From a virus, in the IMG/VR virus record IMGVR_UViG_3300037367_000013, positions 1-61,849 of that record: a DNA stretch of 61,849 bases; one strand, 5' to 3'. The notes under the pieces were generated by a model. It saw only the letters and a list, made by a program, of their open reading frames with translations. It ran no database searches and was not told where the DNA came from. Below, in pieces: positions 16,295 to 25,347 of this stretch; the stretch's first letter is position 1; every line of letters begins with the position of its first letter. A program made the translations under genes and the position numbers.

Positions 16295-16458
16295 CTATCG
16301 CCGTCGCCGATAGCATCCGCGCCGTGGAGCGGTATTCCACGATCCTACACCCGCACTCTCGTTCGACTCGGGATCGAACCTGAACCGCAGCACGTCGCTG
16401 CATCCCCATTCATGCGCCGTGGAGATGGCGCTACGACCTATGGAGCCATCCCGATGGC
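16295..16458 (+). promoter_or_regulatory. Array of short perfect hairpins in the coat-gene leader
   Basis: Within 165 bases there are six perfect 5-6 bp inverted repeats: CTATCG/CGATAG (16295-16313), CGTGGA/TCCACG (16323-16341), GTTCGA/TCGAAC (16361-16379), GCAGC/GCTGC (16387-16401), GCGCC/GGCGC (16414-16431) and GCCAT/ATGGC (16445-16458). The last one pairs the coat start codon (16454). The octamer CCGTGGAG occurs at 15601, 16322 and 16417. The leader could set coat translation level or be a remnant of a structured mobile element. Confidence 0.55.
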
Positions 16459-17716
16459 GAACAATATTTTGACCCCCTCAATGATCACGCGCTACTCGAT
16501 GCGCATGTTCTTGAATACAAATTATTTTTTGCAGAATGTGAGCCGTCAATTCGAATCTCAATTCGGCATTGAAGGCGCTCGCATTGGAGCGCAGTTGCGT
16601 ATCCGATATGCCAACCAGTACACCGTCACTGACGGACCTGGCATCTCAATCCAGGACACCACGGAACAGCAATTCTTGCTGGCCGTCGCTACGCAGCGCC
16701 ATGTGGATGTGGCCTTTACTTCGGCCGAAACCACGTTGGACGTTGACGACTACATGGAGCGCATCGTTCTGCCGCGCGTCAACGCTTTGGCGGCCAACGT
16801 TGCTCTCCAAGTGATGGTGAATACCGCGACTGCGGCACGCAACATCACCGCCAACGTCGATTCCAACAACAACATCCTGCCGGTCACGGACGGCCCGATT
16901 GCGCTCGCCCGCGCGATCTTGGAGGAAAACTCCGCGCCGAACTTCGGCGAGATGGGTATGCGCAAGGTCGTGCTTGCGCCGCGTTCGGACACGCGCATTC
17001 AGCAGGCACTTCGCGGATTGTTCAACCCCGTAGAATCCATCAGCCGTCAGTACAACACCGGCATGATGTATGAGGCGTTGCAGTTCCGGTTGTTCGAGGA
17101 TCAGTCGGTTGTTTCTCATACCACGGGTTCGGCGACCACGGCGACTGTCTCCGCGACCGCAGGACAGACCGGAAATGCTCTGACGATCACTGCTCTGAGT
17201 GGCACGATCAATGCTGGCGATATTTTCACAATTGCCGGTGTGAATGGCGTCAACCGCATCAACTATTCGTCCACGGGCGTTGCGGCGCAGTTTGTTGCGC
17301 TTTCCAATGTTGCGAATGGCGGAACTACGCTTACTTTCTATCCGCCTATCGTGCCGCCGGCATCGTCAACTCCGTATGCCGGGAACGCTTACACCCCGCA
17401 GCAATACCAGACGGTGACGGCATCGCCTGCTGCTAACGCGGTTATTACCCCGTTTGCCAACGCCAGCGTGACCTACCGCGAAAATATGGCTTACGCTCCG
17501 GATGCGATTACCCTCGTGGTTGCTCCGCTCTGGATTCCGCCAAACGAAAAGGGCGTCATCGCGGCTGCGCGCCATGAGTATGACCGGCTGTCGATGCGGA
17601 GTCTCGTTGTGTACGAGCCAACAACTGATCAGCCGATCGATAGGTTGGACATTCTCTTCGGATCGGGGGTTCCTCGGCCCGAATGGCTCGTTCAGGTGGC
17701 GGATTCTACGCCGTAG
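16454..17716 (+). CDS. Major capsid protein, P22 coat-like
   Basis: 420 residues. The N-terminus MANNILTPSMITRYSMRMFL and the following QFGIEGARIGAQLRIRYANQ ... DTTEQQ ... VDVAFTSAETTLDVDDYMER fit the P22 coat-protein family (HK97 fold). An Ala/Thr/Gly-rich stretch around residues 215-330 may be the inserted domain seen in P22 coat. GGAG (16442-16445) precedes this ATG; the in-frame ATG at 16412 would add 14 non-conserved residues. Confidence 0.9.
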   Translation: MANNILTPSMITRYSMRMFLNTNYFLQNVSRQFESQFGIEGARIGAQLRIRYANQYTVTDGPGISIQDTTEQQFLLAVATQRHVDVAFTSAETTLDVDDYMERIVLPRVNALAANVALQVMVNTATAARNITANVDSNNNILPVTDGPIALARAILEENSAPNFGEMGMRKVVLAPRSDTRIQQALRGLFNPVESISRQYNTGMMYEALQFRLFEDQSVVSHTTGSATTATVSATAGQTGNALTITALSGTINAGDIFTIAGVNGVNRINYSSTGVAAQFVALSNVANGGTTLTFYPPIVPPASSTPYAGNAYTPQQYQTVTASPAANAVITPFANASVTYRENMAYAPDAITLVVAPLWIPPNEKGVIAAARHEYDRLSMRSLVVYEPTTDQPIDRLDILFGSGVPRPEWLVQVADSTP

Positions 17717-17854
17717 TTACCGGAAGATCGGACCTCACCCTGAGACGCTGGCCGACCGTCAGGGCAACCACGCTTTCGATCCATCTCCGATCTTTCATGC
17801 GCATTGCTGTGGAAATCGAAAGAAGTCGGCCAATAAATTCATAGGAGAAATACA

Positions 17855-18664
17855 ATGTTTGATCCCGAACTTCACGAAGTTGATCCGGCAACTGGATTCC
17901 ACGTCAATAAGGAAACTGGTGGCATTGTTGGCGTAGTGCCGGCACCTATCCCGCCTGCCATTCACAACGAATGGCCGAAATGGGTCAAGGTTCACGATAG
18001 CCATATCGTGCGAAAAAAGGCTGATACCGGAAACGCCGAATTCGACGGTAACGCGGTTGTCGTCCGCAACCCCGACGATAAAGTTCCCGAAAGTATCAGC
18101 ACGCCTGGATATGCCGATAGCCACGTCAATCGCGTGACTGGAGAAGTCACCGTCCTGGTCAATAATGAGGACGAGGAAAAAGCCGCTACCGGCGCGCGCG
18201 CGGAAAAGTCGGACGAAAAGCCGGAAGTCGTTGCCGACGACGCAACCAAGCGTGCCGTTCATGCCGATGTCGAACGCATCAAGCGCGAACAGCTCGTGGT
18301 GCTCGCCAAGGAAGCGGCCGCCGAACAGGAAAAACTGGTAGCCGAAGAGGCAAAGCGCCGCGTTGTGGAACAGCAAGAAATTGAAAAACGAGCCGAAGAA
18401 GCGGCGGCCGAACTTGCGACAAAGCAGCGGGAACGTCTCGGCTCTCAACTCGGCGCGCCTGTCGCACGCGCTTCCGTCTATGATAGCGGCCCCGTTGGGC
18501 GTCCTGCAACTGACCAATACGATGAGCAGTTCAACATTGGCGCATCGTACGATCAGAACCGAACAACTGGCGGAATTAACCCGCGTAATGTGCCATCTCA
18601 GGCTAATCCTGCGAACCCGTATCCCACCAAGAATCCGGGCAATGCGGGAAATCAGAGCGAGTGA
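17855..18664 (+). CDS. Coiled-coil structural protein candidate
   Basis: 269 residues. N-terminus of beta character (FHVNKETGGIVGVVPAPIPP), then an acidic/basic coiled coil (VERIKREQLVVLAKEAAAEQ ... VVEQQEIEKRAEEAAAELAT), and an Asn/Gly/Pro-rich disordered tail. SD AGGAG precedes the ATG. It follows the coat gene; perhaps a head accessory protein. Family not recognised. Confidence 0.55.
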   Translation: MFDPELHEVDPATGFHVNKETGGIVGVVPAPIPPAIHNEWPKWVKVHDSHIVRKKADTGNAEFDGNAVVVRNPDDKVPESISTPGYADSHVNRVTGEVTVLVNNEDEEKAATGARAEKSDEKPEVVADDATKRAVHADVERIKREQLVVLAKEAAAEQEKLVAEEAKRRVVEQQEIEKRAEEAAAELATKQRERLGSQLGAPVARASVYDSGPVGRPATDQYDEQFNIGASYDQNRTTGGINPRNVPSQANPANPYPTKNPGNAGNQSE

Positions 18665-18694
18665 TTGCGTTCTAACGCTTCCAAAGGAAATACC

Positions 18695-19468
18695 ATGGCA
18701 TTCGTCCTACCTCCCAAGAAAGAAGTCGGCTATCTCGACCCGGAGATTGCCGGCGAGGGCGCAAAAGTCATTACAGGCGACGGAGAGGTTCTTACCTTTA
18801 ATCCTCCCCCTCCAAAGCCTGTAATGCCTGATCCAAGTGAAATCAAAAAGATCAGGCATTACTTCAACCGGATTTATCCAAAGACTCAAGTCTGGCCGGC
18901 GTGGCTTTATCATCCGACCGAACCGCCGCGCATCGTCAAGAATGCCGACGAGGCGGCAGAACTTGGTGTCTGTTATCGCCCGACCGATGCGGACGAACGT
19001 ATGCAGTTCGGTTTGGAGTATGTCTGGGATTGGAAAGAGGACAGCAAATGGCGCCCAAAGCCTTACACGGCAAAGCGCCATTATGATCCGGCACACCCGG
19101 AAACCGGCAAGGAGTACATCGCAACTCCGATGGCGCAGAGTGCCGCCAATCGCCAAATGCTGGATCAGGTCTTGCCGGAAGTTACTGCGGCTGTCGTCGC
19201 GGCATTGAAGCAGGGCGGTTCCGTCGCGCCTAACAAGGTTGATCCCAAACAATGGGATGAATTCCTCGCTTTCCAGGCGTGGCAGAAAACGAAAGAGGCC
19301 ATCGATACCATCGATGAGACAACGGAGTCTCCTGCTGGCAACGCTCTGACTGCCTCGCCTGACCAAGAGCGCGCCGCATGGGAAGCCGAAGCCGAACGCA
19401 AGGGCCTCAAGGTTGATCATCGCTGGTCGCTTGAAACCTTGAAAGAGCGCGTCCAGAAGGCCGCATGA
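18695..19468 (+). CDS. Hypothetical structural-region protein
   Basis: 257 residues from the ATG after AAAGGA. Sequence includes IRHYFNRIYPKTQVWPAWLY and RPKPYTAKRHYDPAHPETGK, then a helical C-terminus ending WSLETLKERVQKAA, which resembles a small SAP/HeH-type DNA-binding helix pair. The position between coat and tail factor suggests a virion or assembly role. ATGA overlap with the next gene. Confidence 0.55.
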   Translation: MAFVLPPKKEVGYLDPEIAGEGAKVITGDGEVLTFNPPPPKPVMPDPSEIKKIRHYFNRIYPKTQVWPAWLYHPTEPPRIVKNADEAAELGVCYRPTDADERMQFGLEYVWDWKEDSKWRPKPYTAKRHYDPAHPETGKEYIATPMAQSAANRQMLDQVLPEVTAAVVAALKQGGSVAPNKVDPKQWDEFLAFQAWQKTKEAIDTIDETTESPAGNALTASPDQERAAWEAEAERKGLKVDHRWSLETLKERVQKAA

Positions 19469-19815
19469 GTTTAAACGGCCATCAAATAACTGAGACTGCC
19501 GCGCTTGTTCTTCCGATTAGGAACAAGTTTGGCTCGCGGGATGAATTTGTGGCGGCAGTTACGGATTCTTTCTCCAACTTGAATCATATGTATGAGACAG
19601 AGCCGGTATTGTTATCCCATCCAGAATGGACCCATAAAAATCTCGGCAAAACAGTCTTTTATGTTACGTTGCCCATCAGTCTCGCAAAATCCGGTGTTTA
19701 TGTTCACGCGCTCAGCAGCGTAGTAAAAAATGTGATTGAGAGGCGCAAAATGATTTTGCGGATTGCGCGTGTTGAAACCGATGATAAATGGTTCGTGTGG
19801 GTAGAGACCGACTAA
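19465..19815 (+). CDS. Hypothetical protein, possible head completion factor
   Basis: 116 residues, mixed alpha/beta, with NHMYETEPVLLSHPEWTHKN and a C-terminal strand RIARVETDDKWFVWVETD. It overlaps the upstream gene and ends immediately before the gp4-like gene. No recognised domain. Role in head completion is inferred only from position. Confidence 0.5.
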   Translation: MSLNGHQITETAALVLPIRNKFGSRDEFVAAVTDSFSNLNHMYETEPVLLSHPEWTHKNLGKTVFYVTLPISLAKSGVYVHALSSVVKNVIERRKMILRIARVETDDKWFVWVETD

Positions 19816-20589
19816 ATGGCCGGCCCTCCTCCGGCCGAAGCCGGAAATATTCCGTTAGATCAAGTTGGGGACCTTCTTACTAACGCGCTCGTTGATGGCG
19901 GAATTGTTGGCATTGATGAGGCAGTTGAGGCCGCAATTCTAAATCGCGCCTTTCGCCAAGCAAACTGGCTATTAGCCCAATGGGCACGCAAGCGATGGAT
20001 GATCTACCGCATTCAGGATTATGCGGTTACTGCAAACGGCAATCAGACTTACAATGTCGGCCTTAACGCGGATATCAATATAAATCCACGGCCAGACCGA
20101 CTTGAATACGCATTTGTGCGATTTCTCAATACGGGGGGACCTGCGCAGTTTCCGGTCGATATCCCGCTTGATATTATTCAATCACACGAAGATTATTCGC
20201 GTATCACCGTAAAAAGCATTGGCACTTTGCCGTGGAGGATTTTTTACGATCCGGTTTGGCCCGTTGGTGTTTTATTTCCTTGGCCGGTTCCGCAGTCTGG
20301 GCTCTATCAGCTTCACGTTGGGTTCAAATGCGTCTTGCCGCGCTTTACGAATATACAGGAGCCAATAAATTTTCCTCCTGAATACGAGCCGGCGATGAAT
20401 TATAATTTGGCTAGGCGTTTTCGTGCATCTTACCAGATGCCAGCCGATCCAGAAATTTCGGCTCTTGCGCGTGATTCTCTTAACGTCATTCGGCTTGCCA
20501 ACTCTGCCATGAGTACATTGCGGCTTCCAAATTTCCTCAGAAATCGTGATCGCGCATATTCATATCAATCGGACGATGTTGGCGATTAA
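19816..20589 (+). CDS. P22 gp4-like tail accessory factor
   Basis: 257 residues. The helical start with FRQANWLLAQWARKRWMIYR, then YAVTANGNQTYNVGLNADIN and the C-terminal PEYEPAMNYNLARRFRASYQ fit the P22 gp4 family, which binds below the portal and starts tail assembly. In P22 this protein is longer and has been linked to muramidase activity; here I see no such motif. It converges on the HNH gene with overlapping stops. Confidence 0.78.
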   Translation: MAGPPPAEAGNIPLDQVGDLLTNALVDGGIVGIDEAVEAAILNRAFRQANWLLAQWARKRWMIYRIQDYAVTANGNQTYNVGLNADININPRPDRLEYAFVRFLNTGGPAQFPVDIPLDIIQSHEDYSRITVKSIGTLPWRIFYDPVWPVGVLFPWPVPQSGLYQLHVGFKCVLPRFTNIQEPINFPPEYEPAMNYNLARRFRASYQMPADPEISALARDSLNVIRLANSAMSTLRLPNFLRNRDRAYSYQSDDVGD

Positions 20590-21071
20590 TTACCATATTT
20601 CCATTTTGGTCGACTTGTACCCGGTTTGTCGAATAAATGATCTTCTGGCCATCCTCGATTTAATCTAGTCTTGAGTGTATTAACTTTGAAACCAAGCACT
20701 CGCTCGGCCATCTTTATCGACATAACTCTCCCATCAGGAATGGTTATAAGGCGAATGCCTGCTCTGCCGACATTGTTTGGCTTGTTATTGTTTTGTTGTT
20801 CAGCAGTTGCCCATCGCACATTGCCTGGTTCGTAATTGCCTCTATGATTAGGAAATCGGTCTAAGCTATATCCGGCTCCAGGCGGCTCGCCAATATCCTC
20901 TTTGAACTTGGCAAAATCGTTCCAACGTTCACAAACCTTGATGCCCTTAGCTCCATACCATTTATAGGCTTGATGGTTTGGGTTGGTGCATTTGTTTCGC
21001 ATGGTAAGCCATCGGCCATAGAGCTTTGTGCGCTTTCCAACGATATTCGCGCCGTGTTTGATGGGTGCCAT
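20586..21071 (-). CDS. HNH-type homing endonuclease on the opposite strand
   Basis: 161 residues. The segment LYGRWLTMRNKCTNPNHQAY, YGAKGIKVCERWNDFAKFKE and YSLDRFPNHRGNYEPGNVRW with ATAEQQNNN is the standard pattern of this phage nuclease family. The C-terminal part (RLITIPDGRVMSIKMAERVL) resembles a NUMOD-type DNA-recognition helix. It is the only leftward gene inside the late region and its stop overlaps the tail-factor stop by four bases, which fits a late insertion of a selfish gene. Confidence 0.85.
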   Translation of the reverse strand: MAPIKHGANIVGKRTKLYGRWLTMRNKCTNPNHQAYKWYGAKGIKVCERWNDFAKFKEDIGEPPGAGYSLDRFPNHRGNYEPGNVRWATAEQQNNNKPNNVGRAGIRLITIPDGRVMSIKMAERVLGFKVNTLKTRLNRGWPEDHLFDKPGTSRPKWKYGN

Positions 21072-21117
21072 GAGCGACGTTAATCATAACTAACGCTACT
21101 CGTCAAGGAGAACTTTG

Positions 21118-21600
21118 ATGTTCAAGACCAATGCAAAACTTCTCATCGGCGCGGCCATCATCTTCGCTGGCATTGGCGCCGCCGCCGCTAAAATCGGAAC
21201 GGCGCCAAATCAATACGATGGCTACATTCCCATCGAAGGTAAGTGGGTTTATGGCGTGGCTGCAGGTCAGAACTTCATTTATCAGAACGGTCTTACTGCC
21301 GTAGGAACAAATCAGGCGACTGCGCTGCAACTCGGCGTCGGCTATTATTTGATGGAAGTCGATACGGCGGGGTCTGGCGGTGCGACGGGTGTTGCTCTTC
21401 CGGCCTGTATCGCGGGAACGCAAATCGTTCTCGTTGATAATACCGCTTACACAATCGACGTTTACCCGCAGATCAATAACAATACCGCGCTCTCGCCTGC
21501 AGCTCAGGACACCATCAACAACAGCACAAGCACCACTATTACTACCTATACGAACAAGGTGTTTACTTGCGGCAAGACCGGCGTGTGGTCGGCGAAATAA
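21118..21600 (+). CDS. Exported beta-domain virion-type protein
   Basis: 160 residues. Signal peptide (MFKTNAKLLIGAAIIFAGIG, cleavage near AAAA/KIG). The C-terminal half (ALPACIAGTQIVLVDNTAYT, then DVYPQINNN and VFTCGKTGVWSAK) matches in layout the protein at 24190 (VKVYPP ... FQCWAATQF), suggesting a shared fold. SD AAGGAG lies before ATG 21118; a TTG at 21115 would add one residue. Confidence 0.6.
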   Translation: MFKTNAKLLIGAAIIFAGIGAAAAKIGTAPNQYDGYIPIEGKWVYGVAAGQNFIYQNGLTAVGTNQATALQLGVGYYLMEVDTAGSGGATGVALPACIAGTQIVLVDNTAYTIDVYPQINNNTALSPAAQDTINNSTSTTITTYTNKVFTCGKTGVWSAK

Positions 21601-21609
21601 CGGTGTTGC

Positions 21610-22686
21610 TTGAGCAGCCATCGTAATAAGCGCCGGCGCCAGCAACGCGAAGAGCGTGAGGCACGAGAAAAACGCGCACAGTCAGAGGCGATAATCTTCC
21701 ATGAGAGTCCGCCCGCAGTATTACGGCTGGTTCGATCAGAGGGGGAAAGTGTACCGGCTGAGCCGATTGCCACCGGACTCGCCAGTGAGACCGTCAGTGT
21801 CATTCCAGAACCTGCACGAATTGAAACTAGCGACGGAACACAAGCGGGTTCAAGTGCTCTGGCATCCGCCGTTGACGCTCCAACAGTCCCAAGAGTGGAG
21901 CGGATTGAGCCTGTCCGCATAAGGCGTAGTTTCGACGCTAACGATATCAACCCGATCCTGAATGATCCGAGCATTTTCCCGTTTGTTTCAATTCCGGGGA
22001 TGGATCATATCGACGTTGCTCCTGTCTTGGCCGATGAACGTAACATTCTGTTGATGGCTGACGGCGGTGGTATCCTGTGTTGCTGGGTTGAACCCGGCGC
22101 TTACGAAATCCATACCAACTTTCTCAAGCCAGAACGCGGAACCCATCCAGAACGCGGCCCTTATATCCGCAATGCTTGTCTTGCGGCTTATCGTTGGATG
22201 TTTACGCGCACCGAATGCACTGTGCTTCTTACTAAAATCCCGGCCTTCAATCGTGCAGCCGCTATCTTTGCCCCGCTGCTAGGTTGGGTCAAACAATTTG
22301 AACGTAAGGCGGTTTGGCCTACCAAGGAGGGCCTTGTCGATCAGAGCTATTGGGCACTTAGTTACAACGATTGGGTCCGCAAGACGCCTGAATTAGTGGA
22401 GTCAGGCCATAAGTTTCACGACAGATTGCGCGAAGAATTCCTGCGTCACGGTCATGCCGAAGAACAGCATCCCGATGATGAATGCCATGATATTCATGTC
22501 GGTGCTTGCGCGGAAATGATTTTCGGTGGCCAGCCGCAAAAGGCTGTTGCTCTCTATAACGCTTGGGCGCGATTTGCCGAGTATGGGCAGATCAGTTTGA
22601 TTTCCGAACATCCGACCGTGATCGATATCGGCAATGCGCTTTTGCAGATTACCGGCGATACCTTCAAGGTTGTCATGGTGAGGTAG
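21610..22686 (+). CDS. GNAT-like phage protein (P22 gp14-type region)
   Basis: 358 residues, TTG start. Residues 1-105 are charged then low complexity. Residues about 108-260 (SFDANDINPILNDPSIFPFV, MADGGGILCCWVEPGAYEIH, RNACLAAYRWMFTRTECTVL) look like an acetyltransferase (GNAT) fold found in phage morphogenesis clusters near tail-factor genes. Whether it acetylates anything is unknown. The C-terminal 100 residues are helical and His-rich (RHGHAEEQHPDDECHDIH). Confidence 0.6.
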   Translation: MSSHRNKRRRQQREEREAREKRAQSEAIIFHESPPAVLRLVRSEGESVPAEPIATGLASETVSVIPEPARIETSDGTQAGSSALASAVDAPTVPRVERIEPVRIRRSFDANDINPILNDPSIFPFVSIPGMDHIDVAPVLADERNILLMADGGGILCCWVEPGAYEIHTNFLKPERGTHPERGPYIRNACLAAYRWMFTRTECTVLLTKIPAFNRAAAIFAPLLGWVKQFERKAVWPTKEGLVDQSYWALSYNDWVRKTPELVESGHKFHDRLREEFLRHGHAEEQHPDDECHDIHVGACAEMIFGGQPQKAVALYNAWARFAEYGQISLISEHPTVIDIGNALLQITGDTFKVVMVR

Positions 22687-22690
22687 CTCG

Positions 22691-24193
22691 ATGGTCGCAC
22701 TGGCTTTGACCTCTGGCGCCTATCAAAGTGAATCGTATATCGCTTCCGCCCAAAGGGCGATAAATCTGTTTACAGAAAAGAACCCACAAGAAACAAATTC
22801 AAAGTTTCCGACCACGCAATATGTGCGGCCAGGACTATTGTTGCAGGGCACGCCGCCCCAACTGGTCGCTGGCCGTTGTCTTTATGGAGCTACGAATGGC
22901 GATCTCTATGCCGTCATAGGGCAGGGGATTTTCTATGTTAATCCCGACAATGTTTTCAATCAGATCGGGACTGTAATTTCTGATCTCACCACACCATGCT
23001 ACATGGCGGACAACGGAACAAATATCCTTTTGGTTGATGGTTCTGCTTATGGCTACCAGATCAATATGGCAAGTCGCGTTGTTACGCAGGTAGCCGATCC
23101 GAATTTCCTAGGCTCGGATCGCGTTGATTTCATCGACTCATATCTGATCCTCAATAAACCAAAGACAAACGAATGGTACTGCACACTATCTGATGAAGTG
23201 GCGTGGAACGCGCTTTATATCGGCGTCAAGACGGCGTGGCCTGATAATGTCCTGTGTGTTGTAGCCATTGAACGTGAAGTCTGGGTGTTCGGACCAAAGA
23301 AAAGCGAAGTCTGGTACAACGCGGGTGCTACACCTTTCCCGTTCCAGATATTGCCCGGCGTTATCATTGAGCAGGGCTGCGCGGCAAAATATTCGCCAGC
23401 CAAAATGGATACTAACGTTTACTGGCTATCCCAATCGCCGGAAGGCGCGCGGATGGTCATGCGCGGGAATGCCCAGAACGTTGCGCAGCGAGTTTCGACG
23501 CACGCCATTGAAGAAGAGTTCCTAAGTTACGCGCGGGTTGATGACGCGATAGGTTCTGTTTACCAGATTGAAGGCCATTCGTTCTACGAACTGCACTTTC
23601 CAAGCGCGGACAAGACTTGGGCTTTCGATCAGGCGACCGAACAGTGGATGGAAGATTGTTCGATAGATAACAACGGCGTTCTGCATCGCGCCAGAAATTC
23701 TTTTACGGCTTACGCCTATGGAAAGAATTACGGCCTCGATTGGAATACCGGGCTGCTCTATCTGATAGACCAAAAGACCTATACCGATAACGGTCAAGTC
23801 ATTCCGTGGATCAGGTCGTTTCCACATTATGCCAACGAACTGAAATATCAAAATCTGGCGGCCATCGTTGCCGATGTTGAAACCGGAACTAGACCGAATA
23901 CCGGCGAATCCACGCAATTTCTGTCGCCGTGGAGTTCAGGTTTTAGTTCTGGATTTGGGCCGCTTACTGAGGTTCCGGCGCCAGTCATAAATCTTCGTGT
24001 CTCACGAAATGGCGGCGCTTCCTACGGCAATAACCGTCCTAAGGGGATGGTTGGCTCAGGACGTTATCGGTCGATGATGCGCTGGCGAGGCAATGGCATG
24101 GCGCGCGATTGGGTTATTGAATTGAGTTCTACCGCCGCAATGTCTGGCGCTCTCAATGGGGCGTATATCGATCCCATCGGGGCTAATGCGTGA
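22691..24193 (+). CDS. P22 gp10-like tail hub / packaged DNA stabilisation protein
   Basis: 500 residues, size as in P22 gp10. Characteristic start (ESYIASAQRAINLFTEKNPQ), YVRPGLLLQGTPP, VDFIDSYLILNKPKTNEWYC, WVFGPKKSEVWYNAGATPFP, YWLSQSPEGARMVMRGNAQN and RWRGNGMARDWVIELSSTAA. It plugs the portal after packaging. Followed directly (GTGA overlap) by a fibre-like gene. Confidence 0.85.
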   Translation: MVALALTSGAYQSESYIASAQRAINLFTEKNPQETNSKFPTTQYVRPGLLLQGTPPQLVAGRCLYGATNGDLYAVIGQGIFYVNPDNVFNQIGTVISDLTTPCYMADNGTNILLVDGSAYGYQINMASRVVTQVADPNFLGSDRVDFIDSYLILNKPKTNEWYCTLSDEVAWNALYIGVKTAWPDNVLCVVAIEREVWVFGPKKSEVWYNAGATPFPFQILPGVIIEQGCAAKYSPAKMDTNVYWLSQSPEGARMVMRGNAQNVAQRVSTHAIEEEFLSYARVDDAIGSVYQIEGHSFYELHFPSADKTWAFDQATEQWMEDCSIDNNGVLHRARNSFTAYAYGKNYGLDWNTGLLYLIDQKTYTDNGQVIPWIRSFPHYANELKYQNLAAIVADVETGTRPNTGESTQFLSPWSSGFSSGFGPLTEVPAPVINLRVSRNGGASYGNNRPKGMVGSGRYRSMMRWRGNGMARDWVIELSSTAAMSGALNGAYIDPIGANA

Positions 24194-24648
24194 GCATAAA
24201 GAACGGGTCTAGTGTTAACGCCCAATTTATCCCAACTGCCGCTCTAGTCGATCAAAATGGAATTCCCACCACGGCTTACGGTCGTGGTTTTTTGCAAGCG
24301 GTATGGGTGCGTGGCGGAAGCGGAACAGGAATCGTTCCTGTTGTCAGTCCGTCTCTGACGGCGGCCGGAACCACAATCGCAACCGCGCTCCAATTGACTG
24401 CGGATTGGAACAACGTTGCTACAGCAGCGGCGGGCAGCGGTGTGGCGATTGCCGCGCAACTTAATTTGCAGCCGGGAAATGATATTTGGGTGTTCAATAG
24501 TGCAGCTAATACCGTGAAGGTCTATCCGCCAAATCCAGTTACGCAGATAGATGCGCTCGGCAATGGTGCTCCCTATTCGCTCACGCCTGGAAAACTGCGC
24601 TGTTTCCAATGCTGGGCCGCGACGCAGTTTCATTCTTATGGAAATTGA
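24190..24648 (+). CDS. Small beta-rich virion protein
   Basis: 152 residues, GTG start overlapping the previous stop. No signal peptide. Ends in DIWVFNSAANTVKVYPPNPV, IDALG and a Cys/Trp-rich tail, a domain also visible in the exported proteins at 6680 and 21118. Likely a virion protein attached near the tail hub. Confidence 0.55.
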   Translation: MSIKNGSSVNAQFIPTAALVDQNGIPTTAYGRGFLQAVWVRGGSGTGIVPVVSPSLTAAGTTIATALQLTADWNNVATAAAGSGVAIAAQLNLQPGNDIWVFNSAANTVKVYPPNPVTQIDALGNGAPYSLTPGKLRCFQCWAATQFHSYGN

Positions 24649-24657
24649 GCAAACACG

Positions 24658-25347
24658 ATGCCTGTCGGCGCCACAATAGGAGCGATTGGTTCTATCGCTG
24701 GGGCCGGGCTTGGTGTGTTCGGGTCACTAACTGCATCCAAGCAACAGCAGCAGGGATTGCAAGCAGCTCTTGCCGCGCAGGAGGGAATGTTCAACACGGC
24801 CCAAGGTGCGTTGCAGCCTTATTATACAACGGGTGCCGGTGTCGGATCGACTTTAAGTTCGCTGCTGACTCCTGGTGCCAATCAGACCGCTACGCTCTCA
24901 CAAATTCCGGGCTACCAATTCGCCCAAAATTGGGGACAGCAAGCGGTTCAAAATCTTGGCACCACAACTGGACTTGGCGGAAACACGCTGACTGCCGGTG
25001 CCAATTTTGCAACCGGGCTAGCGCAACAGAATTTTGGTCAATTGATCAATCCGCTTCTGAGCCTTTATCAGACCGGAGCGGGCGCAGCCAGTTCGTTGGC
25101 TGGCGCGGCAGGGCAATTCAGCGGGCAAATCGGTCAGACTCAGGCCGGTATTGGTCAAGCGCAAGCCGCAGGCACGTTAGGTGCGACCAATGCGGCGTCC
25201 AGCGGTTTAACGGGTGCGTCGAATTCGATCCTCAATACAGCATTGTTCAGCCGTTTGCTCGGTGGCGCTAATAACGCAAGTAATCCCGGTATCTATTCGA
25301 CGGGCTCAGTGCCTTATCCAAACGCGCCTTTTAGTGCTGGTGCCTAA
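24658..25347 (+). CDS. DNA ejection (pilot) protein, P22 gp7/gp20-like
   Basis: 229 residues. N-terminal Gly/Ala-rich hydrophobic stretch (GATIGAIGSIAGAGLGVFGS) then Gln/Ala-rich repeats (GQIGQTQAGIGQAQAAG). This composition is typical of ejection proteins that leave the virion and help DNA through the envelope. Gene order after the gp10-like protein matches P22. Confidence 0.68.
   Translation: MPVGATIGAIGSIAGAGLGVFGSLTASKQQQQGLQAALAAQEGMFNTAQGALQPYYTTGAGVGSTLSSLLTPGANQTATLSQIPGYQFAQNWGQQAVQNLGTTTGLGGNTLTAGANFATGLAQQNFGQLINPLLSLYQTGAGAASSLAGAAGQFSGQIGQTQAGIGQAQAAGTLGATNAASSGLTGASNSILNTALFSRLLGGANNASNPGIYSTGSVPYPNAPFSAGA

Noticed and set aside
16361-16379. tRNA-like T-arm (GTTCGACT flanked by CTCTC/GGGA)
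   Set aside because: No matching acceptor stem, D-arm or anticodon arm is found in the surrounding 80 bases; it is one of several short hairpins.
17795-18517. 240-residue leftward ORF
   Set aside because: Phe/Leu/Arg-rich shadow of the coiled-coil gene on the other strand; no ribosome site.
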